DNA of 64,000 nucleotides. It comes from Knoxdaviesia capensis. Taxonomy: Eukaryota > Ascomycota > Sordariomycetes > Microascales > Gondwanamycetaceae. This document shows positions 11,743 to 23,800 of this stretch, piece by piece. Below the pieces are notes generated by a model, which did no database searches, was not told where the DNA came from, and saw only the letters and a list, made by a program, of their open reading frames with translations. Numbering within the stretch: the stretch's first letter is position 1; every line of letters starts with the position of its first letter. Both the position numbers and the translations under genes were made by a program. The stretch is from assembly GCA_001510575.1 (NCBI GenBank), contig LNGK01000003.1, positions 130,883-194,882 of the forward strand, given 5' to 3'.

Positions 11743-12903
11743 ATGAGCTCCCAGATCCCCATTCTCGACATTGGCGCGGCGGACATTCCAGAGTCGGTGA
11801 TTGCGCGGGAACTTGTCGACGCGGCCGCCGAACATGGCTTCATCTACATTAAGAACACGGGGGCGACGTTCCCGCTAGCGAGCATCGACCGAGCTTTTGC
11901 GCTGTCGAAGGATCTGTTTGGGGCGAGCTTTGACGAGAAGAACAGGTGTAAGATGCAAACGAACAACCGGGGGTGGACCGGCATGCACGGCGAGATTCTA
12001 GACCCGAGTAACCAGAAGGTCGGAGATTTCAAAGAGTGAGTGCCGGCCGTCTACATGACTTATCAATGGACACCTAGAATCGTCGGCTTCAAAGCTTGGG
12101 AGTACATATACGGACCAGACTAACACAGTTGCCACAGAGTCTTCAACTTTGGCAAGTTCGTTGAAGGGAAAGCCACCCAGCCCATCCCAGACACACTGCA
12201 AGACGCCACCAAGCAGCAAGAGATCGAAGCGTTCTGGAACGCCTGCGACAGCCTCTGCGGGCGCATCCTGCACCTGCTGGGGGTCGGCCTGGACGTCACG
12301 CCGCCGGAATTCTTCTCGTCGGCGCACGACGCCACGAAGGGCGACTCCGGCACCACGCTACGGTTCCTGTACTACCCGGCGGCGAGCAAGGCGTCGGACG
12401 CGGGCGGCAGCGACGAGGACGCCAGCGCGATGCGGGCTGGCGCACACTCGGACTATGGCAGCATCACGCTGCTGTTCCGCCAGCCGGGCCAGGCGGGGCT
12501 GGAGATCCTGACGCGCGACAACGCCTGGGTGCCGGTGCCGGTGTCGCCGGCCGGCACCGCCGGCGCGCCGCCGCCGATTCTTGTGAATATTGGCGATCTG
12601 CTGTCGTACTGGACCAACGGCCTGTTCCGCAGCACCGTGCACCGCGTGGTGTTCTCGTCGACGGCCGCCGCGCCGCCCGGCGAGGACGGGACCGGCGAGC
12701 GCCGGTCGATTGCGTTTTTCAACCACCCTGTCGGCTCGGTGGCGCTCGAGCCAGTGCCGAGTGACCGGGTGCGCACGTTTGTTGCGCCGAAGGGGACACG
12801 CAATGCCAATCCGTACGCCGAGCGCAAGGTGGTGACGGCGGACGAGCACCTGCAGATGCGGTTGAAGGCTACGTACCACTCGCTGTACGACGGGGTGGAG
12901 TGA
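11743..12903 (+). CDS. 2-oxoglutarate/Fe(II)-dependent dioxygenase
   Basis: This is a predicted soluble non-haem iron oxygenase that couples 2-oxoglutarate decarboxylation to oxidation of an unidentified small molecule. Exons are 11743-12035 and 12138-12903, joined in phase (GA|GTGAGT to ACAG|AG), about 352 residues. The N-terminus (IPILDIGA, then a stretch ending HGFIYIKNTG) is the DIOX_N pattern of the isopenicillin-N-synthase-like family. The iron ligands are visible: HSD in AGAHSDYGS near residues 201-203 and the distal His in STVHRVVF near 267, followed by RRSIAFF, whose Arg-x-Ser would bind 2-oxoglutarate. Length is normal for the family. The second half is very GC-rich. Neighbours do not suggest a biosynthetic cluster, so the substrate cannot be named. 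Confidence 0.93.
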
Positions 12904-15900
12904 GGGGGATTGTTTGTTGTTAGTTACGCGATTATCACTTGAGAAGGATAGTGGTAGTAGTAAGATAGCAAGGAGTATTCGTTGTTCTTAGATGCCGAAG
13001 AGATCGCCAACCTGAGTGATCCTCACCAAACAATAGCATTCATCAACGACCAAAACCCCCCTAAGCTCGATGCGTCTGAGCTGTTGTTTTGATATTTTGC
13101 ACAACTTTGTCGTCAGCAGTTCGTTTATGGAAACTAAAAAAACTATAAACGGAGTGGAAATTGAGAGCCCCATCAGCATGATAAATGCAGGGAGACCCCT
13201 GAACGGGGGATTGTCCTACGCCCAAGCTTTTTTGTTGCTCCTCCTCACAGGTACTCCGGCGATTGCACCGAAGAACATCAAGGCCAAAAAAACGGCGAGA
13301 GAAGAGCGACACGAGGCCGATATAGGTTCGTGAGATGTTTAGCCCAGTTGTTGTTATGTCGCCAAGTCCGCAGCCCACTGCACAGCGTTGAGCCAAAACG
13401 GCCTCTAAGGCGACTTTTAACTTCTTACGGCCTAGAACTCCCGGTTCACTCGGGGCAACGAAGCTAAAAAAGAATAGGAAATAGGACTAGTTGAAACTTG
13501 TCCAACGGGAAGGAGAGTTGCTGAGGTTATTTAGCACGGAAGTTTCACTTGTGGTTCAGTTCCATTGTGGGGAGATCTTCGCCGGCAGAACGACAGCCAC
13601 TCCCAATCGGGAGCCCTCTGAATGATGGCACACCAGATTCTGGCCCCAACTGTTTCGGAGCTGGCTGGCAGTCGTTCTGCACCTAGGAGTTCTCCAGATT
13701 AAGTTATGGAGCTGGTTTAATGGTAGTCGTAGGGACGAGCGGAGTCAACAACAGATAGGAGACCGAGAGAAAGGAAACAAACATGCTCTCTGTATGCACA
13801 TGGTGATATTGCTCAGAAGATTTGAAGCCGTTGATAAGTCGTCATTAGCTCCTCCGTCCGTTAGTGAGACTGATAGAGGAAGCGAGACATTCTGTCATGA
13901 GGGACACAGTAGGGAGACACACACCGAGGAGAGAGAAGCCTGTGGAATGTGTTACTCTGCCAAGGGGATGACTGGTAGCTGAAAGACCAGTATTAGGCTG
14001 CCGATAAGATCGGAGACTGATAAGCTCATCATCTCAACCAGACTCCTAAGCCAGATGTTCCCAGCATAGAAGGCGTCGAGAACACAGAACGCACACACCC
14101 AACAGAGCTGAGAGAGACAGAGAGAGCCACATAGTTGCATCCTATAGGTGTCTTCCCGGCATTATAGGCAAACGAGGCCCAGGACATGGAATGTTAGCCG
14201 TGTACCGCGCCGAACACTAGCAAAAGCTGCGCATGAAGCAAAAGAGATGATGCCGAAGTTAGAGCAGACTGAGCTTTCCGGGGGCTTCAATCTAAGGCCG
14301 CCGGCGCACATCAAATGTCATCTCATCTTCACACAGGACAGTCAAGGCTTTAACCTGTGTTGTGTGTTTCTTTTTTCGCCATTTGCTTGCACGGACTGGT
14401 ATTTACATCAACATTAACCTTGCACAGCTATAAATCACCAGCATTCCCCCTGGACCGCATGTCTCTGTCCTGTTTTTTATTTTTTATTTTTTTCTTATTT
14501 TTTTCTAGAGATGCTGTTCACCTGTTCTACTGTTTCTTCCTGGCTGATCATTATCTGAGGGTCCCAAAACACACTCAACGCAGTTCAGTACCATATTGCT
14601 CTTGTTATCCAATCTCAGCGCCCCTCCGTCCTACCGCCATCGACCCCAGACGACGACCAAAGCTACATTCAAACAGCTCAGACCAGTTTACCTACCTGTA
14701 ACTCGATATCACCGAAGAGGAGAGAGCGAATCCTGTTGATGCAGATAATCCTGCATACGAGTCAACCTGACCTTTCCTACGGCATAAAGCGAACCGGGGG
14801 CAGAAAAAAAAACCAACAACAAATGAGAATTCGCCGATGTGCACATTCCGCGTTTGCCGTTTGGATCGCCGCCGCACCAGAAAGTAAGGGGATCGACAAA
14901 TAGGTGTGGCTTCTTCACTTGTTCCTTTGTCGCCATCACCGTTTTGTGAAGACTTCCTTTTCTGGGTGGGGCCCATTGTGTGTTTCGGTACCGCATTCTC
15001 AGTCTTGTTCGCGTGTCTGTATTCTGCGAAACTGACGGACCCATACCCAAAACAACAGGCTCAACACAAAAAAGGCTCCGTTGCTGTTTACTCACCTCGG
15101 AAACCGGCTGCATGCAGATAGACTGAAACACTGCAGTTCACCGCCCTCAACCCCCTCGTTGCTGCATCTGCAATTGGCGAAGAGCAACGAAAGACCAAGT
15201 CCTTACCAGGGGGCCAGACGAACACAAGAAAGAACTGGAAACGGCTGTATTTATTAACGTCAACGCCACATCCAGGCGAGAATGCCCAGAAGGGAGAAGC
15301 AACGCCTTCAGGGAAATAGATAGGGTGTTTGGTACGAGAGTACAATCGAAGCGGTGAAGAAGAGAGTTTTTGACACCGAGTCGAAGATACAACAACAAGT
15401 CTTCCTTCCCCCGAGAAAATATACACCCGCTCATTCATATGTTTTCAACCCTTCCAAAATATCCCGAGTTCTTCATCAACGATCCGGACTTTGTCTCCCA
15501 CACAGCCTCAGAAAAGCTTCGTCTCGTACCCAATACGCGCATCCTTGCAGTCCCACCACCCCTCGACCCAAGTACTGAATACTTCGTCACCCTTCAACCC
15601 ACTCGCATCAGCAATTTTCCCCTGACTATCCCAACCAAAAACTCCAATCTCAGGGGAAAAAAGGGGAACGAACCAATCACCGAAAAGCACTCGCATTACA
15701 TCAAAAGTGTGGTCTCTCGCCTCTTACCGGCAGCAAAGCAACAACAACAAACCAAAAACAAGTTGCAGACACAGGAGAGCAGAACGGGTTTTCATTCTGG
15801 AGCCTAACGATCTTCAGAACATTATCTGGGGCTTTATTTTTCTTTTGATATTTTTCTCTTTTATTCTTTCTTTTTTTCCCCCCTTCTCTTCTCTCTCCAC

Positions 15901-17458
15901 CATAACACGGACGGCTGTTGTGTGTGCGTTTTTCCATCCGAACTTTCTCTCTCCCAATTATCAACCAGGTACGCTATAACTCTGTGTGAGTGTGTGTTTT
16001 TTCTTCTTCTTCCTGGCTTGACCCCGGTTTTGCTGCATAAACTCTCAATTCCGGCGATTCGAATACACTCTTTTTGATGACTTCAATCTCCTTTTTTTGC
16101 GTGTGTGTGCGTGTCTCTGTTTTTTTGGCCCTCCTGGTTCCTTCCCTGACCAGAGCAAGGTCGCTCCTTCTCTGCGCAAGTGCTCCCAGTTCCTTCCTCA
16201 CAACACAAGAACAGCAGGCAGCTCTGGCCCTTCCTTCCCCGAGTTAACCTGCGCTGTGTCTGTGTCCCTCGCTCTTTCCCTCCTTGCCCCCCTGCGACTT
16301 CCCCGCTCAAGACCATTGTTATTCCACAGTGTGAACTATCATCAGTCTTGCTCGTTTTTGCATAACTGCAAACAAGGGTTCGCCTATCAGTTCATCTCCA
16401 TTCATTTCCCTTTTCCTTTGCCAATTTACGCGGTTGACGTACAGTACGCCAGCAGCGCTTCATACAGTACGCTGCCATCTCACGTATACGGCGTTTACGT
16501 TTCCACGGAAGTATTTCACACACACAACATCTTGAAGCTCATCCTGTGTTCCTTCCTCTTTTCTTCCCTCCTTCCCTCCCTCCCTCCCTTTCTTCCTCTG
16601 TTTCTGATACCTGCATATCCACGATAACTTCTTATCCGAACATATCCTTTATCACCATCTCGGCTTCAAGTGAGCCTCATCTCTGATCACTTGATCCCTG
16701 GTGGTTTGCCTTCGTTATCTTTACAGTATATCACCCTCACCGCCCACCGCCCACCGCCCGTTCTTTTTTCCCTTCTTCCTTCTCTTCCTCCTCTCTTCAG
16801 AATGCTCTTCCTGTGAGCTCGTGGTTGCCAATGCTCACATCTGGACAAATGGTGTCGTCTGTTTAGATTTTTCCGTTCCATGACTGCCATCCGAGTCTGT
16901 TTTATCGCCAAAATACATGATCAGAAGCTCCTGAAATCTCATCGGCTCATCGTCGCCAAAAAGACGAATCATTCGTTTCTCGCTTGGAGGCTCAGGCAGC
17001 GCCGGGCCCGGAGCTCTTTAGCTCTTACCACCACAACCACAACCACCACCACTTCCACCACTCAGTTCGATTCCGACTCGGTTCACTTCGTCTTCGCCGA
17101 CTCTTCTCCGTCCGTCGTCTCGACCGCTCTCGCCACTCTGCCTCGTCGTCAACGCCGACCGGCTTCCCCGTCGCGACTTGGCTACTCTTCCCCGGACCTT
17201 GCCGACCTCTACCTTGGTCATACCGCCGCGTCTCCGTCGCCGCTCTTCGTCCGCCGTCGCAGATTGCGCCCGGCTGTGTCGTGTCCTTCTTTCCGCCGGA
17301 GACTGTCTGACGACACCTTCTCGAACTCGGTTTTGGCTCTGGCTCGTGACCAGTCCACCGTTGCGAAAAGGTCTTCCAGAGATCGCTTGAATCGCGAACC
17401 TCCCGCCTCCCAGGACAACTCTCCCAACGCCTCTTCCTCAACTGTTCCACCGCCACCA
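12904..17458. other. Long intergenic / leader region, pyrimidine-rich
   Basis: I find no gene in 12904-15800. From about 15830 to 16870 the + strand is dominated by CT and T tracts (for example 16550-16600), as in long fungal promoters and 5' leaders. Telomere-unrelated TAC/GTA repeats occur at 16438-16475 (gtacagtacg, acagtacgct). The frame of the downstream DUF4048 gene is open without stops from 16880, but the translation before 17459 is low-complexity and probably leader. Confidence 0.5.
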
Positions 17459-18292
17459 ATGGAGCGATCCGCTACCATGGACAGTCTCGTGTCAGGCCGA
17501 GACAGCGCGTGCTCGCTCGACCCAATTCCCGACTCCATGTACTACTCATCCCAGCCTCATCCCGCGCGAGGCGACATCCTGACTCCTGCTACTAGCACGG
17601 CTTCAAGTGTCGCAGATGCCGACGACATGCCTCCTCCCGCTACTCCCGGCGAGGATGTGGTGACACGGTCGTCTCGCTCGGCTTCGACTGCGTCGCGGAA
17701 CACAAATCGGTTATCCCTGACTCTGCCCATTGCACTGCCCACCAGTGACCCTTCTCGACCCATTCCCACTCCTTCTATTGTTCCCTCATTCCCCGGTACT
17801 CCTGTGACTGCCAGCAGCAGCACCTCGTCAGCGAATATGGAAGCCAATGACTTCATTATTGCGATAGCAGCGCAAGAACGACGTGTCTTGGAACTCCGTG
17901 AAGAGCTGTCGCGGGCTGAATACGAACTGTCGAAGCTGAAGCGTCAGTGGTCTACACATGAAGCTTACAAGAAGCGCCGCTCGACCATTGACATGCGGCA
18001 ACCTTCCGTGGTGCAGCCTGTCAGTGCTGTTCCCGCGTCGGCATATGAAGACGATCTGGCTACGCGCCGGAGCGTGGAAATGGACCGACGGAAGCAGATC
18101 ATGCAACTTCAGAACACGCCCCGTGAGAGTCGGCGCAAAGTCATGCGTGGAGGGCATACTCGTACTCTTTCGCTCTTGTCGCCGACAAAGCCAGAAGCAT
18201 CGTTCCCCTTTGGTGACGATGCGGAAGGCCTCAAGTCTCCCGAGTTCCAGCCTAGACCGTTCCACCCGAACAATCCCCAGTACGCTCAACAG

Positions 18293-18330
<38 letters not shown>

Positions 18331-19435
18331 GCAGCAACACTCTCAACCGCTACCACAAGCTCGGCCACATTACCGTGAGCATAGTCGACGCCCGACATCG
18401 GTGGCCGCTGCTGCTTCGTTGAACGCCGCCGTGCATAGCCGGGCCACATGGCAGCCGCGCGCATACCAGCCGACGAATGCGGGAGTGTCGCAGATTGTCG
18501 AAGATCTCAAGCTTGGCTTCAAGATCTTCTATGACGACATTCGTCAGATTACCGTGGGCGACGAGCCGGTCACCGGCTCGCGCTCCACGACCACGCCTGG
18601 TGAGACCGATGAATCCGCCAGCCATCCTAATGGCAGCATCCGCGGCCATTCCAGCAAGCCTAGCATGTCGTCGTCGTCGCGGGGTTTCGCTGACGACCAG
18701 GATACCATCAGACCGACGAGCCTTGCTTCTCGGCCAAAGGTATCAGACGCCTTCCAAGCCGCCGCCGCCGCCGCCCCCACCCCGACCCCCGCAGCCGTAA
18801 CCGCCTCGTCATCATCCAAGATCTCGGACTGTGCCCCTTCGTCCTCGTCCGCTACGGCGGAGAAGCAGCCGTTTGTCGTCGGCCCGTCGTCCATGGATCC
18901 GACCAAGCCGCAGCCGCGCGAGGTGGCCAACGCGAAAAAGGCTAAGCACTTTTCGTGGACGCCGCTGACGTTCGACTCGTTCGATGACAACGACTGGTCG
19001 AACTGGGACTCGCCCAGCTCGGTCAAGTCCTCGCGGTGGAGCGGCTCGACCATGGGCGACGCCGAGGGCATGGCTGCCATTCCCGATGCCAGCAACAGCA
19101 CCGAGACGCCTCTGTAAGTGATTCTAGAATCCCCCGAGTATCGGAGCGCTGAGAGTCACCATGAGAGAGATGGCTAACCGTATTGTGTACTCCAACGCTA
19201 CAGGAAGAAGAAGCCATCGCACGCCGAGCTGATGTCTCCGGCGCCGCTGTCTCCCCCCCGCCTCGAAGAACTCCTCCCGCAGGTTGTCAACCGGCTCTCG
19301 CCGAGCAACCTCAAGCGCACCGCCACCCACCTTGTGAACCAGTTTGAAAAGAGTTTTAACGACGCCACGCGGCTGACCGTGGAACCGCAGGGCACGCCGA
19401 CGCGGCCCCGCGAGAACAAGGAAAACACTGTTTGA
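17459..19435 (+). CDS. Low-complexity protein, probable DUF4048 family
   Basis: This is a fungal protein of unknown function. Exons are 17459-19113 and 19204-19435, joined in phase (CT|GTAAGT to CTACAG|G), about 628 residues. The most conserved-looking segment, near residue 125-165, is a short helix beginning NDFIIAIAAQERRVLELREE and running into KLKRQW, followed by KKRRST. It resembles the coiled core I associate with DUF4048. Much of the rest is Ser/Pro/Thr-rich, with a polyglutamine tract encoded at 18287-18337. A C-terminal block (TWTPL-like WTPLTFDSF, then the exon-2 segment LPQVVNRLSPSNLKRTA) looks structured. I chose the ATG at 17459 because related proteins have about 130 residues before the helix. 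The frame is open back to an ATG at 16880, which would add 193 residues. The gene converges on sepA. Confidence 0.75.
18287..18337 (+). repeat. CAG/CAA polyglutamine microsatellite
   Basis: Seventeen consecutive Gln codons, mixed CAG and CAA, lie inside the DUF4048-like gene and are followed by a His codon. The interruptions should reduce slippage compared with pure CAG. A length polymorphism between strains is expected. Confidence 0.9.
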
Positions 19436-20873
19436 TAGATCGAACCAGCCTGCATTGCATACATTTGCATAGAGATAATGACTACAGTTTGTTCTGGTGT
19501 GTATACCGGAAACAACAGAAATTTGTTTTTTACTTACTGCTTTTTTGTTTGTTTCTTTTTGTGGAAGGATCACCTTGCGGCTTATGTTGTTTGATTTTTT
19601 TCTTAACGAGGATTTCTTCATGACTCGCTTTCACATATTGATGGATCTTGCTTTTCTCACGTCGGGGAGTCATGACTTTTTCGGGAAACGGGCGACGATC
19701 TATACTGTCATGTTCTTTCGGACGAGAAACTCTTCTTGCGGGAGGTATTTGTATGTGTGTACGGCATGACCTGACTATTGATGGCTCAAGGGCAGACAGA
19801 GTGTGATGAGAGGTAATGGAAGGAGGTCTGGAAGGTGATGATGGTTTGATAAGCTGGTGATGAGATGAAGGTTCTGGAGGCGAAGTAATGTTGGGCGGGC
19901 TGTGTGAGTGTTTTGTTGTTATGGTGGAGTGTGGAGAGAGTCCGAGCGAGTGAGAGAGGCATTTGTGAAAACGGGGCGTGGTGGGCCTTCATATACTGCT
20001 ATCTACGGCGTTTATCGTTTTGGGGGGAATGGGGCAGAGTCTTCTTGATATATAAATGGGAACAGTCTGTTCGGAAACTTCGCGGTGATGGTTGGCGTTA
20101 CTTGTAGTGCTTGTGGTGGTTGACGTGCAGTCGGTCAAACGTGTAGTTATCACGTGCAGAGAGGCATGCATTGGGGCGTTCCGTGGATGAGAAAGGAACC
20201 GTGGAGGTAGTGGACTTGCTTTGATGGCGTGCCGGGAACGTGGGAATCGGTCTGGTGATACTACTTCAGGTGTACATGGACGACGGACCGCGTGAGATGC
20301 GTGACAAGGGACGTGGAGGATTACAAACACACCCCAGAAGCCATGATAGACACACACGAACAGCGAGTGCTTAGGAAGACAGCGGAAATATATAACAGAG
20401 AAGAGAACAGGGGGGGACATGCTACTACACAAATATCAGGCAGACGATATGGAACACAGACACACGAAAACACGAAAAGAGCGGGCCCAGAAACGCCATC
20501 CCGGGTGTAGTCCAAGGTTCCCCCCCGACCTGAGTCTCATCAGCCCGGGGCGAAGAGCGGAGGAAGAGCACCCGAACCACGACGATATATATCCCTGGTT
20601 CATTCCGACAAGAAACAAGCGAGACAGACAATGCAGTGAGACGGGCCAAAAAAGTCACGAACGAAAGAGAATGATGTGGAAGGTATGTACGTAGAATCGA
20701 ACCGACAGAAAAAAAAAAAACACGGAGAAAAAGGAGAACAGGGTGGTGAGTTTATACCAGGTATATGCAAGTTACAAACACAAAAAATGAAAGAAAAGAA
20801 AAAAGAAAAGAAAAAAGGGAGAGACGCAAAAAAAACAATGACTAGAACGACACAGCTTCCTTCAACACAGACA
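19436..20873. other. Convergent 3' region between DUF4048 gene and sepA
   Basis: Both flanking genes end here, so the stretch is expected to hold two 3' UTRs. It has T-rich runs near 19525-19620 on one side and A-rich runs near 20710-20840 on the other, in the right orientation for the two poly(A) signals. Short frames present have no protein-like features. Confidence 0.5.
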
Positions 20874-23800
20874 CTACTGCACCTCCTCTCTAATTTCGCC
20901 CATCGCCGACCCGGAGGTCGGCGTCCCCGGCACAGCAGCAGCACCAGCACCAGCACCAGCAGAACCGCCTCCCTCTTCACCAGCCCCGCCAACCCCGGCC
21001 CCGCCCGACCGCGCCGTCTCGCGCCGCCGCGTCCGCCGGCTCCGGCGCTCCTCCTCCGTGCGCGCCCGCCGCAGGCTCTCCCGCTTCTCGGCGTCCGCGT
21101 CATCGTCGCCCCGCATGCCCTGCAGCAGCATCGCCGCCCGCGCCGCCACGTCGTCGTTGCCGGCGCCCGGCGACGACAGGCCCGGCGACAGTAGGTTCTC
21201 GCCGTCGGGGTTGCTGTCCAGGCCGGCTGAGCCGGGCGGGTTGGCCCCCGCGTCGGATGCCGACGCCCCTGCCGCCGCTGCAGCTTGCTGCTTCTTGAGC
21301 AGCGACGCCTCGACCTCCGGAATCTCCGTGAGGTCCTGCACAGCCTGGCCCGAGGCAATACGCACCTGGTGGCGGTCCTTCAGGCGTGCGCGGCGGCGGC
21401 GGTCGCGCTGGTCGCGCGCCTGCGGCGCCGCCGCCCGCAGCTTCTCCATCAGCGAGTCCATGGCGCCGGTGCTCAGCGACGGCGACAGCGGGCCCGAGTC
21501 CGACCCGCTGCCGGTGCCGCCGGCCGCCGCCGCCGCCTTCAGCTGCGCGTTCTTGCGCTTCATCGACGCCTCGTTGCGCCGCCGCGTCTCCTCCAGCTGC
21601 AGGTTCTTGTCGCGGCTCTTCTTCCACTCCACCACAAACAGCGCCAGCTTCGAGAAGAAATCGCGCCGTGCGTTGTCGTCTTTCGGGTCCTCGCCGTAGA
21701 ACGCCATGATGTCGTCGTACGTCCGCACCATCTCGTCCAGGTACAGCTGCGTCTGCTCCGCCTTGCGGCGCGCGTCCTTCATGCACCGCTGCACAATCTG
21801 GCTGACGCGGTCCTCCGGGTGGAACTTCTTAGGGTCGCTCAGGTTGCCCGAGTCCAGCGACATCTGCACGTTCTTGATGTTGTCGATGTAGCGCCGTGCG
21901 TCCTGCTGGAGCAGCTCAATGTTGATCTTCTGGCTGCTAATCACTCCCTGGATGTCCTGTGTGAACGTCTCCCACTCCGGGTACTGGTTGCGCACAATCC
22001 GCTCCACCAGGTCCGCGAGCGTCGACTCGTTCTTGTCATCCTTGACCATGCCCAGCCGCGCGAGCGAGCTTAGCTTGAATCCACGCGCCTGCTTGTTCGC
22101 GTCGTTCATGTAGTTACCGATGTCCAGAATCAATCCCAACACATTCATCAACGACACCGAATCCCGCAGCGACTCGCACACTTCCATCACCTGCCGGATC
22201 TTGGCGTTGATCTCGTCATACTCTGTTTCGAAGCTGCGCGTCAGCGCCAGCGCCCGCATGCGGCTCTTCCAGTAGTGATGGAGTTCAAACGCCGTGAACA
22301 GGTAGATCTGATCTTGTCGTGTAAGCTCGGCAGGGTCTGACTCGCGCTCTTCCTTTGGCGATCCCGGCTCGTCGCCAACCGGCGGCCGCGCTGTCCAGTC
22401 CTTGCTGTATGGCGCCATCAGCTTGGATGTATTATCGGAAATGTTGCACAGGTCTTCCTTCTGCAAAAAGTCCATCACCACCTGGTTGTCCAGCACTTCA
22501 GGGTCGCAATGGATGATCATGCGAACAACCTTGTCGATAGAGTAATGCGAGAACTTGGCCAGTGCGATTTCTATAAGCATATCAGAGAGAGTTGGTTAGA
22601 GCTAGCCTTGACGTGGCCAAACAGAACAACAAAAAAACGTGACTTACCATAAGCCTTGCGCAAATCACTAGAAATGACCTGCTTCTTATCATCCTTCTTC
22701 GCACCTCCACCACCAAGCTTCTTAGCCTCCTTAGCCATGAAAAGCTTCTCGACTTCATCAAGAATGCCCTTGCGGCCCAGCTCCGCGTACTTCTCCTCAC
22801 GCTCCTCGACCGACGGCGCGTGCGCCGCCCAGTGCGTCGTCACCGTCTCATCCACCTTGTCCCAATGCAGTGCCTTGAGCTTTTTCTTAGGCCGCACCAC
22901 AGGGAATCCAACACCCATGGTGGGCGCCATGAAGCCAGCCTGCTTTGACAAGAAGTGGCCAGACATGGCGCCAGGCATTGGAGGAGGTGGGGGTGGCGGT
23001 CCTCCGCGCATGCCCGGAGGCGGCGGGGGAGGAGGGGGTGGCGGAGGAGCTCCGGGGAGTCCTCCCGGTGGTGGCGGAGGAGGGGGAGGTGGAGGGGGCG
23101 CTCCGGGGAGCGAAGTCGGCATTGGCGGCGGCGCTGGCGGCGGGGGAGGAGCGCCGGGGATGGTTCCTGGCATAGGAGGAGGCGGAGGTGGAGGAGGCGG
23201 CATCGGGCCGTTGAAACCGGCCGCCGCGGGAGGCATGCCCGGAATGGCGCCCGGCATTGGCGGTGGCGGTGGAGGGGGTGGGGGAGGTGGGCCAGTGGAG
23301 ACCACAGCGGCTCCGTCCGGAAGCGTGACCTGGATCTTGGGCGGTTCGATATCGGCAGGCGTGATTGGCGACTGCGCCTCCATGCTGGGATGCGACGGGC
23401 CGGTAGTAGCCTCGTCGTCCTCCGAGTCGGACGCATCGAACTTCTTGCCGCGGTTGTTGAGCTCGTTGACCAGGCTGGCCTGCTGCTTGGGATCGATAAC
23501 CGGCCGGCGGTACTCGACCAACCGCGGCTTTTCGTACACAATAGCTTCGTCGTCGTCGTCCGCCTCCGACTCGTCGATTTCGACCTCGTCGCTCGAGTCC
23601 GTGTCCATACCGTCGCGTGGCGGCACGGAGCCATCGTCGTTGCCGCGGTTGGCCACAGCCTTCTCGCGGCGCACACGTTGACTCCCTGCTGTGTCGCCGG
23701 GTAGTGTGCGGCGCGACATGCGTGTGCTGCGGTTGACACGGCCTAGCATGCTGTTGGAGAAGTCCCGGTCACCGCCGGCGGTTGAAGCTCCGGTGTTCGC

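Noticed and set aside
11743..19435. Secondary-metabolite cluster around the dioxygenase
   Set aside because: No polyketide synthase, NRPS, terpene cyclase, P450 or transporter nearby.
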